DNA of 64,000 nucleotides, taken from positions 1 to 64,000 of the forward strand of contig NZ_QYOS01000025.1 in the NCBI RefSeq assembly GCF_003605195.1. Reading direction: 5' to 3'. This DNA comes from Aurantiacibacter odishensis. GTDB lineage: Bacteria; Pseudomonadota; Alphaproteobacteria; Sphingomonadales; Sphingomonadaceae. Positions 57,390-64,000 of this stretch are shown here, one piece after another. Each line of letters opens with the position of its first letter. The stretch's first letter is position 1. The notes beneath the pieces are model-generated. The model saw only the letters and a list, made by a program, of their open reading frames with translations, did not search any database and was not told the DNA's origin. A program made the translations under genes and the position numbers.

Positions 57390-58276
57390 TGGCCGAGCTT
57401 GTCCGTGATCCGGTAATCATGGTGGGCGAGGGCTGGCCGGACTACGGGCTTGTCGATTCGGGCCACGGCCGCAAGCTGGAGCGCTATGGGAAACGCCGCT
57501 TCATCCGTCCCGAACCGCAGGCCATGTGGTCGCCTCGCCAGGGCGACTGGCAGGCTGACGGCGAATTCGTGCCCGGCAGCGACGAGGACGGCGGCGGCCG
57601 CTGGCAGTTCGCGAGAGAGGTTCCGCGCGATGGCTGGCCGCTTGGCTGGGAAGAGGTGACCTTCACCGCCCAGTGTACGCCGTTCCGCCACCTCGGTTTC
57701 TTTCCGGACATGTCGCCCGTATGGCACTGGATGCGCGGCCAACTGGCCGGGCGCGAGGATGCGCAGACGCTGAACCTCTTCGGCTACACCGGCGTCGGCT
57801 CGCTGGCGCTGAGCAAGTGCGGGCCGGTGACGCACGTCGATGCCAGCAAGAAGTCCGTTGGCCAGGCGCGCGAAAACGCCGCGCTATCGGGCATGGAGGA
57901 TCGCCCGATCCGCTGGCTGATCGACGATGCAGTAAAGTTCACCGCGCGCGAAGTGCGGCGCGAGCGACGCTACGACGGCATTATCCTCGACCCGCCCAAG
58001 TTCGGGCGCGGCCCCAAGGGCGAGACCTGGCGAATCGAGGACGGGCTGCCGGGGCTGATTGCGGATTGCCGCCAGCTGCTCGATGCCAACAGCAAGTTCC
58101 TGTTCCTCACCGTTTATGCCGTGCGGATGAGTTCGCTCGCCATCGGTGGCTTGCTGGCGGAGGTTTTTGCCGACCTGCCGGGCAAGGTGGAGCACGGCGA
58201 CCTTGCCGTTCAGGAAGACGGACCGGATGGCCGCCTGCTGCCCACCGCGATCTTTGCGCGGTGGAGCAACGACTGA
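57389..58276 (+). CDS. Class I SAM-dependent methyltransferase (RlmI-like, without PUA)
   Basis: A 295-residue methyltransferase. The SAM motif is LNLFGYTGVGSLAL, with VDASKKSVGQARENAALSG (motif II) and the catalytic-type IILDPPKFGRGPKG. These match the catalytic domain of 23S rRNA cytosine-5 methyltransferases such as RlmI, but the usual N-terminal PUA domain is missing and replaced by a Trp-rich region. It therefore probably methylates RNA; the position is unknown. The start codon shares one base with the thrC stop. Confidence 0.85.
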   Translation: MAELVRDPVIMVGEGWPDYGLVDSGHGRKLERYGKRRFIRPEPQAMWSPRQGDWQADGEFVPGSDEDGGGRWQFAREVPRDGWPLGWEEVTFTAQCTPFRHLGFFPDMSPVWHWMRGQLAGREDAQTLNLFGYTGVGSLALSKCGPVTHVDASKKSVGQARENAALSGMEDRPIRWLIDDAVKFTAREVRRERRYDGIILDPPKFGRGPKGETWRIEDGLPGLIADCRQLLDANSKFLFLTVYAVRMSSLAIGGLLAEVFADLPGKVEHGDLAVQEDGPDGRLLPTAIFARWSND

Positions 58277-58280
58277 TCGA

Positions 58281-59057
58281 TCAGCCGACGGCGCGCAGGT
58301 CCGCCAGGAATTCCCTGATTCGCGCGGCGTTGTAGCCAACATCGCTCACGCCCACCCGGCTGACGCTGCGCATGTCGACGCGGGTAGAGCCATCGGCCAC
58401 CGGCGTCACTTCCACGATCACGTCGTCGTAAAAGCGCACGTAGCCCGCCGTCGCGGTGGCTTCCAACCTGCCAGCCTCGGCATCGTAGGCGGCGATTTCC
58501 CAGCCACGATCTTCCATCAGCGCCTGCGCATCGGCCAGCACTTCCTGCGGCTGCCTGTCGATCACGATCGGCTCAATGTCAGCGTAGGCACCTTCGTGGA
58601 ACGCGCGCCATTCCTCGCGGCTGAAGGGGCCGGTGCTGACCGGGTTGTCGACAGCCAGCGAGGTGAACTGGGGCGGGTCGTTCAGGTCGGTGGTGATGTC
58701 ATGAATAGGCGGAACCTTGCCGCCGGGTATGACAAGCAGGGTGTAAATGACCGCCGTCAGCGCGCCGGCAAGGATCGTTCCGACGAACAGCTTCGCGACC
58801 TCTCCCGTGCTGCGCCAGAAGGCGAACGCCAGCCCGAGAATGCCGATGACTGTCAGCACACGCGCCGGATTCAGGGCCATGTAGAACGGGCCGAAGCCTG
58901 CCAGCTTGTCGATGATATCGTACCGGGCGAGGGTGGCCGCCACCAGCACGATGACAATCGCGATCAGTGCGCCGCCCAGAACGAAATTGCCGAGCCAGCG
59001 AACGGCCTTGCTGTCTTTCCTCGTGCCCGTTGCCGATGCTGCACGCGTTTCCGCCAT
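58281..59057 (-). CDS. DUF1499 membrane protein
   Basis: A 258-residue protein with three N-terminal membrane helices (about 22-45, 60-80 and 88-110), followed by a soluble DUF1499 domain from about residue 120 (IHDITTDLNDPPQF, ending VGYNAARIREFLADLR). DUF1499 is of unknown function. The start is ATG 59057 with GGGGA upstream; the extension to 59609 covers folB on the other strand and is spurious. Its 3' end faces the methyltransferase gene, with 4 bases between the stops. Confidence 0.85.
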   Translation of the reverse strand: MAETRAASATGTRKDSKAVRWLGNFVLGGALIAIVIVLVAATLARYDIIDKLAGFGPFYMALNPARVLTVIGILGLAFAFWRSTGEVAKLFVGTILAGALTAVIYTLLVIPGGKVPPIHDITTDLNDPPQFTSLAVDNPVSTGPFSREEWRAFHEGAYADIEPIVIDRQPQEVLADAQALMEDRGWEIAAYDAEAGRLEATATAGYVRFYDDVIVEVTPVADGSTRVDMRSVSRVGVSDVGYNAARIREFLADLRAVG

Positions 59058-59216
59058 GATCCACGTCCCCTTGTTGTGTCTTCGCGCAAGGCTTGCCCGC
59101 AAAAAGGGGCCAGCGTCAACTGCGGCCAGAGGCCCATGCCCCGGAACACGATTGCGAAATTGACTGTGTCTGTTTCCTTGTAAATCGCGCCGCAGCCTGT
59201 AATCACGCGGGCCATC

Positions 59217-59585
59217 ATGGCAGACAGCCTTCATCTCGAACTCGCCGATTACGTGCACATGGTGCACACCGGAATCTATTCTGAGGAAACCGGCCAGCCG
59301 CAGCCGCTGCGTTTCACCGTGCGCGCAAAGCTGAAGGTGGAGCCGCATTACGATGCGGAAACGCCGCTGGATGCCAGCAAGAATTACATGGACCTGAAAT
59401 TCGCCTGTTCCGACGCGCTGGGGGATCGGCACTACAAGCTGATCGAGGCCGTGGCGGATCACGTGTGCGAGACGCTGTTCCTGCAGGACAGCCGTGTCGA
59501 GGAAATCAGCGTCAAGATCGTCAAGCTGGCTTTGAGCGAGGCGGATGAGGAAATCGGCATCACACTGGTTCGGGAGCGCAGGTGA
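59217..59585 (+). CDS. folB: Dihydroneopterin aldolase-like protein
   Basis: A 122-residue protein of the FolB fold. It starts with LHLELADYVHMVHTGIYSEETGQPQPLRF, like FolB. LSEADEEIGITLVRERR closes it, where FolB usually has a PFAxxxVGV-type strand. The catalytic Lys is probably in KIVKLALS. It would cleave dihydroneopterin in folate synthesis. Length is normal. It is followed by a coupled small gene and moaA. Confidence 0.8.
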   Translation: MADSLHLELADYVHMVHTGIYSEETGQPQPLRFTVRAKLKVEPHYDAETPLDASKNYMDLKFACSDALGDRHYKLIEAVADHVCETLFLQDSRVEEISVKIVKLALSEADEEIGITLVRERR

Positions 59586-59911
59586 TGGCGCTGGTGCGCA
59601 TCGAGGCACGCGAATTGCCCAATTCGCCGCTGGATGCCGCCGCCGCTTTCCACGCGCGCATCCTGCCCGAGGCGCGCCGCGCGTCCGGCAGCGACCTGGT
59701 GCTGCTGTTCGACCCGGCCGATCACACCCACCTGCACTGGCGCACCGCTGCGGTGGAGGAACTGGCTCGCGAAGCCGCTCCGTGCCGCGTGAACGGCGCA
59801 GTCGGCGGCTCCAGCGCGGATGTGAAGGCCGTGTGCGAATACCTGCAAGGCGCGCCGGGCGTGACCGGACAACTGTTCGCTATCCATGACAATTCGGGTG
59901 CAAGTGACTAG
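59585..59911 (+). CDS. Conserved hypothetical protein next to folB
   Basis: A 108-residue protein with alternating strands and helices (DLVLLFDPADHTHLHWR, AVEELAREAAPCRVNGAVGG), perhaps a small Rossmann-like fold. ATG 59585 overlaps the folB stop (TGATG). It lies between folB and moaA, both pterin-related, so a pterin role is possible but unproven. No catalytic motif is seen. Confidence 0.65.
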   Translation: MALVRIEARELPNSPLDAAAAFHARILPEARRASGSDLVLLFDPADHTHLHWRTAAVEELAREAAPCRVNGAVGGSSADVKAVCEYLQGAPGVTGQLFAIHDNSGASD

Positions 59912-59923
59912 ATAGGCAGGCAC

Positions 59924-60925
59924 ATGAGTTGCTCAAAGCCCCTCGTCGACGCGTTCCAGCGCCGGATTTCCTACCTTCGCCTGTCGGTGACGGACCGCTG
60001 CGACTTGCGCTGTTCCTACTGCATGCCCGAACGCATGACCTTCCTGCCCAAGAAAGAAGTGCTTAGCCTGGAGGAGCTGCACAAGCTCGGCCTCGCCTTC
60101 ATCGAACGCGGTATAACCAAGATCCGCCTCACCGGCGGCGAGCCGCTGGTGCGCCGCGACGTGATCGAACTGGTGCAGGCACTGGGCCGCAAGCTTGGAG
60201 ACGGGCTGGACGAACTCACGCTCACCACCAACGGCACCCGGCTGGAGGAATTCGCGGGCGACCTGTTCGAGGCAGGCGTGCGCCGCGTGAACGTCTCGCT
60301 CGACACGATGGATGGCGAGCTGTTCGAAACGCTCTCCCGCCGCGACCGGCTGGTGCAGGTGCTGCGCGGTATCGCCGAGGCGAAGCGAGTCGGCCTCAAT
60401 GTCAAGATCAACACCGTCGCGCTGAAGGGGATCAACGAGAGCGAGATTCCCTTCCTCGTCGAATGGGCGGGCACCCACGGCCACGACATGACCCTGATCG
60501 AGGTCATGCCGCTGGGCGAGGTGGATGGCGAGCGCGTCGATCATTACTTGCCGCTGCCCGCCGTGCGTGAGGTGCTGGAACAGCGCTTCACGCTCACAGA
60601 CATCGCCGACAACACCGGCGGCCCGGCGCGCTATGTGCGGGTGGAGGAAACCGGCGGACGGTTGGGCTTCATCACACCGCTCACCAACAATTTCTGCGCC
60701 ACCTGCAACCGCATTCGCGTGACGGCGACGGGGCAGCTCTATGCCTGCCTCGGCGGGGCCGAGAAAGTGGACCTGCGCGCCGCTCTGCGCTCCGATGCAC
60801 CCGATGCCAACCTTGCCGCTGCGCTGAACGAGGCGATGCGGATCAAGCCGGAAAAGCACCACTTCCGGATCGAGAAGGGTGCCGAGCCGACTCAGCCGCG
60901 CCACATGTCGATGACGGGCGGCTGA
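59924..60925 (+). CDS. moaA: GTP 3',8-cyclase (MoaA)
   Basis: A 333-residue radical SAM enzyme starting molybdopterin synthesis. The N-terminal cluster motif is TDRCDLRCSYCMPE (C26, C30, C33), the LTGGEPLVRRD motif binds SAM, and the C-terminal second cluster is NNFCATCNRIRVTATGQLYACLG. The chain ends MSMTGG, the family double glycine that enters the active site. moaD and moaE follow. The moaD start overlaps its stop by one base. Confidence 0.98.
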   Translation: MSCSKPLVDAFQRRISYLRLSVTDRCDLRCSYCMPERMTFLPKKEVLSLEELHKLGLAFIERGITKIRLTGGEPLVRRDVIELVQALGRKLGDGLDELTLTTNGTRLEEFAGDLFEAGVRRVNVSLDTMDGELFETLSRRDRLVQVLRGIAEAKRVGLNVKINTVALKGINESEIPFLVEWAGTHGHDMTLIEVMPLGEVDGERVDHYLPLPAVREVLEQRFTLTDIADNTGGPARYVRVEETGGRLGFITPLTNNFCATCNRIRVTATGQLYACLGGAEKVDLRAALRSDAPDANLAAALNEAMRIKPEKHHFRIEKGAEPTQPRHMSMTGG

Positions 60926-61167
60926 TGGCCGTTACCGTAGTTTTCATCGGCAAGCTTGCCGACCTTGCAGGCGAGGGCGAGCGCGAGGTTGCCGCTCCGC
61001 TGATATGGGCTGGCCTTGCCGATGCGCTTGGCGCGGAGATCGCCGCCGCCGTTTCCGACGATCGCACGAAGATCGCGGTGAACGGCGAAGTGCTGGCCGA
61101 CAAGACTGCCCTTTCCGCCAGCGACGGGGACGAAGTGGCGCTGCTGCCTCCCGTGTCTGGCGGCTGA
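60925..61167 (+). CDS. moaD: Molybdopterin synthase small subunit
   Basis: An 80-residue ubiquitin-fold sulfur carrier. It starts TVVFIGKLADLAGEGERE, has the usual strand DEVALLPPVSGG, and ends in the Gly-Gly that is thiocarboxylated by MoeB and feeds sulfur to MoaE. It begins at the moaA stop (TGATG), and moaE follows one base after its stop. Confidence 0.95.
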   Translation: MAVTVVFIGKLADLAGEGEREVAAPLIWAGLADALGAEIAAAVSDDRTKIAVNGEVLADKTALSASDGDEVALLPPVSGG

Positions 61168-61168
61168 C

Positions 61169-61618
61169 ATGGCGCGGGACGTCCAGCTTCTCACCAAGGG
61201 CTTCTCGCCCGGCAAGGCGCTGGGCCTCTTCGCCAAGGCTCACCCGGACGCGGGCGGGATCGCCAGCTTCGTCGGCAAGGTGCGGCCCGACGGGGGCGTG
61301 AAAGTCCTCGAACTCATCAGCTACGAACGTCTGACCCTGCCGGGCATGGAAAAGCTGGCTGACGAGGTGGAAGGCCGCTGGCAACTCGATGGCCTGCTGA
61401 TCCACCACCGCACCGGCCATATGCGACCCGGCGCGCCGATCGTGCTGGTGGCCGCCGCCGCGCGGCACCGCCGCGATGCATTCGAGGCGGTGGATTTTGC
61501 GATGGACCACCTCAAGTCGCGTAGCTGGTTCTGGAAGCGGGAGAAGCGCGGCGACGGCTGGCACTGGATAGAACCGCGTGCGCAAGACCACGACGACGCA
61601 AAACGCTGGGACATTTGA
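61169..61618 (+). CDS. moaE: Molybdopterin synthase large subunit
   Basis: A 149-residue catalytic subunit adding the dithiolene sulfurs to cyclic pyranopterin. GIASFVGKVRPDGGVKVLELISYERL, IHHRTGHMRPGAPIVLVAAAARHRRDAFEAVDFAMDHLKSRSWFWKRE contain the conserved His/Arg/Lys residues; WKRE holds the active lysine. The stop codon lies within an Fnr-box-like sequence. Confidence 0.97.
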   Translation: MARDVQLLTKGFSPGKALGLFAKAHPDAGGIASFVGKVRPDGGVKVLELISYERLTLPGMEKLADEVEGRWQLDGLLIHHRTGHMRPGAPIVLVAAAARHRRDAFEAVDFAMDHLKSRSWFWKREKRGDGWHWIEPRAQDHDDAKRWDI

Positions 61619-61628
61619 TCGGGGTCAA
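61615..61628 (+). promoter_or_regulatory. Probable Fnr/FixK box
   Basis: TTGAT-CGGG-GTCAA, nine of ten consensus bases, with inner C and G also matching FixK-type sites. It overlaps the moaE stop and ends 55 bases before the membrane-protein ATG at 61684, a fair distance for a class II Fnr-activated promoter. An Fnr regulator is encoded just downstream. Confidence 0.5.
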
Positions 61629-61683
61629 AGCATAGCCGCGCGAATGGATGCATTGCCTTCTCACGACAGGAAGGAAACGCATC

Positions 61684-62109
61684 ATGGTCGAACAACTTAC
61701 CCGCGAGAAAATTGCCCAGCAGGCTGATATCCGCATCGAAGCGCCGCGCGTCGCCGCGCCGACGGATCGCACTTTCGAACTTCCCACCGGGCTTTACGCC
61801 ACCACGGTGGCCTTGTTCCTCGGCTTCATCGGCACGCTCGCCATGGGCTTCGGCAATCCCGAAATGGTGATCCCCTTCGCCATCTTCGCCTTCTTCGTGG
61901 TGGCCTTCTTCGGTGTGCCCGCGATCTGGACGCGCCTTGCGCCCGCGACGAAGAGCAAGCCCAAGACCTGGAGTCGTTTCCGGCAGGACGGGATCATGAC
62001 CGCCTATGGCCGCACCAGCGCACGCGATGCCACGGTGCAAGTGCTGATCCTGCCGGTGCTGATCTTCGCCTGGGGCCTCGTCTGCGTGACGATCGCCGCG
62101 CTGGTCTGA
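61684..62109 (+). CDS. Small membrane protein behind an Fnr-like box
   Basis: A 141-residue protein with a hydrophilic 30-residue N-terminus, then three predicted helices (about 37-58, 65-82 and 118-138) and a basic loop (TKSKPKTWSRFRQDG). The start is ATG 61684 with AGGAAA upstream. I do not recognise a named family. Its position beside the Fnr-type regulator gene and the box ahead suggest it is made when oxygen is scarce. Confidence 0.72.
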   Translation: MVEQLTREKIAQQADIRIEAPRVAAPTDRTFELPTGLYATTVALFLGFIGTLAMGFGNPEMVIPFAIFAFFVVAFFGVPAIWTRLAPATKSKPKTWSRFRQDGIMTAYGRTSARDATVQVLILPVLIFAWGLVCVTIAALV

Positions 62110-62112
62110 CAG

Positions 62113-62796
62113 TCAGGAAAAACTTTCCAGGCGCGCCGGGTCGAGGATATCGATCCCGCGCGCCCCTTTGCGTTCGATAATCTTCGCGCGTTCCAGCGCG
62201 GTGAAGACGCGGCTCACGGTCTCGATGGTCAGGCCCAGCATGTTGGCCATTTCCCCGCGCGTCAGCGGCAGTTCGAATTGCAGGCGCAGATGACAGGGCG
62301 AATCGCTTGCCGCCTGCGCCAGTGCCAGCAGCAGCTTGCTCACTTGCTCGTTCGCACCGAAGCCCGATCCCAGCGCCAGCAGCTTGCGCGCCAGATGCAG
62401 GTCTTCTTCCGACCGACGCAGCAGCGCGCGGGTGAGGGCGGGGTGCTGCTCCAGCGCCCGCGTCATGTCTGTCCTGGCGAACACGCAAAGCTGCGAATCG
62501 GTCAGCGCCACGACGTCGTGGGCTGGGAAGGGGGCGAACATCTCGCCCACGAACCCGGCCGGATGGATCAGCGCGAGGATGCGCTCGTTGCCGTCCTCGT
62601 CATAGGCCGAAATCTTCAGCGCGCCGGAAACCAGCGTGGCGCAGGCGGTATCCTCGTCCCCGGCTGTGAATAGGGTTTCACCGCGCGAAAGGTGGCGCGT
62701 GCGTCCGGCACGAGCGAGTTCGCTGCGCTCCTCTTGCGTCAGGACCGAACAGGCCGCGCTGTCTCTTACCGCGCAGGTTTTGCACGCGAGGGACAT
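62113..62796 (-). CDS. Fnr-type oxygen-sensing regulator
   Basis: A 227-residue Crp/Fnr-family regulator. Four cysteines for a [4Fe-4S] cluster are visible: C5, C8, C16 in the N-terminus (CKTCAVRDSAAC) and C104 (DSQLCVF). The effector domain is followed by a helix-turn-helix with IETVSRV (E192, S195, R196), the E--SR contact pattern for TTGAT half sites. It should sense oxygen and activate anaerobic or microaerobic genes. It is convergent with the membrane-protein gene, and the lipoprotein upstream is on the same strand. Confidence 0.92.
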   Translation of the reverse strand: MSLACKTCAVRDSAACSVLTQEERSELARAGRTRHLSRGETLFTAGDEDTACATLVSGALKISAYDEDGNERILALIHPAGFVGEMFAPFPAHDVVALTDSQLCVFARTDMTRALEQHPALTRALLRRSEEDLHLARKLLALGSGFGANEQVSKLLLALAQAASDSPCHLRLQFELPLTRGEMANMLGLTIETVSRVFTALERAKIIERKGARGIDILDPARLESFS

Positions 62797-62808
62797 GACG
62801 CCCGGCGC

Positions 62809-63309
62809 CTATCCCGCCAACCGGCCCAGCAGGGATCGGATGGTGGCGTCCTGCTGCTCGACAAGCGCATCGATCTCGCTGCGCACGTCGAAAATCGATT
62901 CGGTTGCGAAGGCCGAGGTTGCCGCATCCACGTAGATCCGGTCGAGATCGGCCAGCGCGATCATCGTCTGGCTGCGCTGTGCCTCGAGGTTCGCGATGGC
63001 AACCTGCGCGCGGGCCCAGGCTTCGGTTCCGCGGGCAGCGCCTGCGGCAAAGGCGGTGACGGCACGCGCATCGGGTTCGGCTGAGAGGAACCGCTGGTGT
63101 GCGGCGCGGGCACTGGCGGCAAGCTCGTCCAGCGAAGCCAGCGTAGTTGCGGGCGGGGCGGGCGGCGGCGGCGCGGGTTCCACTTCCAGCGATCCGCTCA
63201 CCCGCTCTACATCGCGAATGGCGAGCGAGGGATAATCCCCCTCTGGCGAAGCGCATGCGGCCAGCAGCGCGAAAGCGGAGACAGGGAGGAGGCGAGAGAC
63301 TTGCACCAT
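62809..63309 (-). CDS. Hypothetical lipoprotein with helical domain
   Basis: A 166-residue lipoprotein (lipobox LAAC), a proline-rich linker ([12 protein letters not shown]), then a long helical part (residues 60-160) rich in Ala and charged residues (LADLDRIYVDAATS, SEIDALVEQQDATI) that could form a coiled coil. I recognise no family. It lies just upstream of the Fnr gene on the same strand, 12 bases between, so the two are probably cotranscribed. Function unknown. Confidence 0.68.
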   Translation of the reverse strand: MVQVSRLLPVSAFALLAACASPEGDYPSLAIRDVERVSGSLEVEPAPPPPAPPATTLASLDELAASARAAHQRFLSAEPDARAVTAFAAGAARGTEAWARAQVAIANLEAQRSQTMIALADLDRIYVDAATSAFATESIFDVRSEIDALVEQQDATIRSLLGRLAG

Positions 63310-63383
63310 AGGCTGCTTTCCCTACATTCGGCACGGAAAGCTTTCCAGCACGCATTTCGGTCGCAGATTCGGCCACGCGAAGG

Positions 63384-63412
63384 TTGACAGCTATCGGCGC
63401 TTCGCCTAACGG
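63384..63412 (+). promoter_or_regulatory. Probable rplU promoter
   Basis: TTGACA (63384-63389) is a perfect -35, followed by 17 bases and TAACGG (63407-63412), a partial -10. It lies 116 bases before rplU on the plus strand, the only plus-strand gene it could serve apart from a short RNA. Confidence 0.5.
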
Positions 63413-63425
63413 CAGCGCTCTTTCC

Positions 63426-63448
63426 GGTGCCCTGTGGGCGCCTTTTTT
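63426..63448 (+). terminator. Terminator-like hairpin in the rplU leader
   Basis: GGTGCCC, TGT, GGGCGCC (one G-T pair) followed by TTTTTT is a textbook intrinsic terminator. No plus-strand gene ends just before it; it stands after the probable rplU promoter and 80 bases ahead of rplU. It may therefore be an attenuator, or end a very short RNA. Confidence 0.7.
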
Positions 63449-63527
63449 GTCATTGCCGTGAAACGGGCCGGGGTTCTCTTGGTTCGGGGTGCGGCAGAAG
63501 ACACCAGATGAAACGGATTTAAGCACC

Positions 63528-64000
63528 ATGTTCGCAGTAGTGCGCACGGGCGGCAAGCAGTACCGCGTCGCCGAAGGAGACAAGATCGCAGTCGAGAAGC
63601 TGGCGGGTGACGCTGGCGAGACGATTGTGCTGGACGATGTTCTGCTGGCCGGCGAAGGCGCCGAACTGGCCGACGCTTCGAAGGTCACGGTTTCGGCGGA
63701 AGTGATCGCCCAGGCCAAGAGCGAGAAGGTGACGGTTTTCAAGAAGCGTCGTCGTCACAACTACCGTCGCAAGAACGGCCACCGCCAGCAGATGACCCTG
63801 CTGCGCATCACGGCCGTGGGCGAAGGCAAGGCTGCGCCGAAGAAGGCTGCTGCCAAGAAGGCGGACGCTCCTGTGAAGGACACTTCGGAAGAGAAGGCTG
63901 CGGACAAGCCGAAGAAGGCCGCTCCCAAGAAGGAAGCTGCTGGCACGGCGAAGAAGGCTGCGCCCAAGAAGGCTGCCGCCACCAAGAAGAGCGCCGACAA
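63528..64000 (+). CDS. rplU: 50S ribosomal protein L21 (3' end cut by window)
   Basis: The L21 core occupies residues 1-103: [20 protein letters not shown], then [25 protein letters not shown], the rRNA-binding signature. A long Lys/Ala/Pro-rich extension of at least 50 residues follows ([20 protein letters not shown]), of the histone-H1-like sort seen in alphaproteobacterial L21, where a helix-hairpin-helix domain often follows. The reading frame is still open at the right edge, so the C-terminus is missing. rpmA (L27) would be expected next. Confidence 0.97.
   Translation, partial: MFAVVRTGGKQYRVAEGDKIAVEKLAGDAGETIVLDDVLLAGEGAELADASKVTVSAEVIAQAKSEKVTVFKKRRRHNYRRKNGHRQQMTLLRITAVGEGKAAPKKAAAKKADAPVKDTSEEKAADKPKKAAPKKEAAGTAKKAAPKKAAATKKSAD

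Overview
This 64 kb window is a gene-dense, GC-rich stretch of an alphaproteobacterial chromosome. The gene order and protein style point to Sphingomonadales, probably Erythrobacteraceae: ctaC-ctaD-ctaB-(small membrane protein)-ctaG-ctaE-DUF983-SURF1-thrC, hemC-hemD followed by a mitofilin-like membrane protein, argH-lipoprotein-lysA, tandem DUF3617 lipoproteins, an Fnr regulator, and an L21 with a lysine/alanine-rich tail. This placement is inference, since no 16S gene is present. No gene-free stretch exceeds 300 bases. The longest gaps are 25204-25431, 26866-27080 and 63310-63527. I see no insertion sequence, prophage, CRISPR array or replication origin.

Layout. 1-6.3 kb (minus strand): a truncated OmpA-type porin with a polyproline linker, glutaryl-CoA dehydrogenase, a one-domain response regulator, a helix-hairpin-helix membrane protein, a 30-residue membrane peptide, a second OmpA-domain protein and a VWA lipoprotein. 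6.4-10 kb (minus): flippase, gpsA, tsaD. 10-12.7 kb (plus): hemC, hemD, mitofilin-like protein. 12.7-18.9 kb: a UbiH-type hydroxylase, a DsbD/ScsB-like thiol reductase, a lipoprotein and uvrB. 19-25.2 kb: two DUF3617 lipoproteins, an alpha/beta hydrolase, and the four-gene Anbu operon (circularly permuted ATP-grasp, alpha-E, transglutaminase, proteasome-like Anbu). 25.4-31.1 kb: a LuxR-type regulator, an extensin-like peptidase-fold lipoprotein, serC, serA, hisZ. 31.1-37.7 kb: aldo/keto reductase, purA, a winged-helix regulator behind a possible LexA box, asparaginase, tRNA-Val, a TlpA-like lipoprotein, argH. 37.7-42.2 kb: small lipoprotein, lysA, siroheme synthase domain, then a compact cassette of a 51-residue peptide plus two unknown proteins. 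42.3-49.2 kb (minus): pyrE, serine hydrolase, pdxJ, acpS, lepB, AI-2E transporter, DUF3089 hydrolase, ruvX and a small membrane protein. 49.3-57.4 kb: aa3-type cytochrome c oxidase operon and thrC. 57.4-64 kb: methyltransferase, DUF1499 protein, folB, moaA-moaD-moaE, a membrane protein with a probable Fnr box, the Fnr regulator, a lipoprotein, and rplU running off the end.

Most of the window is housekeeping metabolism. The least explained piece is the cassette at 40100-42168. Its small peptide gene has a Shine-Dalgarno sequence buried in a predicted hairpin. It is followed by two overlapping genes whose products look related to each other, and one of them carries a cupin-like histidine pattern. 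I regard it as the best candidate here for an undescribed peptide-modification or peptide-sensing system, but its function is unproven. Other regulatory signals worth testing are a perfect 13-bp inverted repeat over the start of the OmpA-domain gene, possible LexA boxes at uvrB and a winged-helix gene, an Fnr box at the moaE stop codon, and a terminator-like hairpin in the rplU leader.
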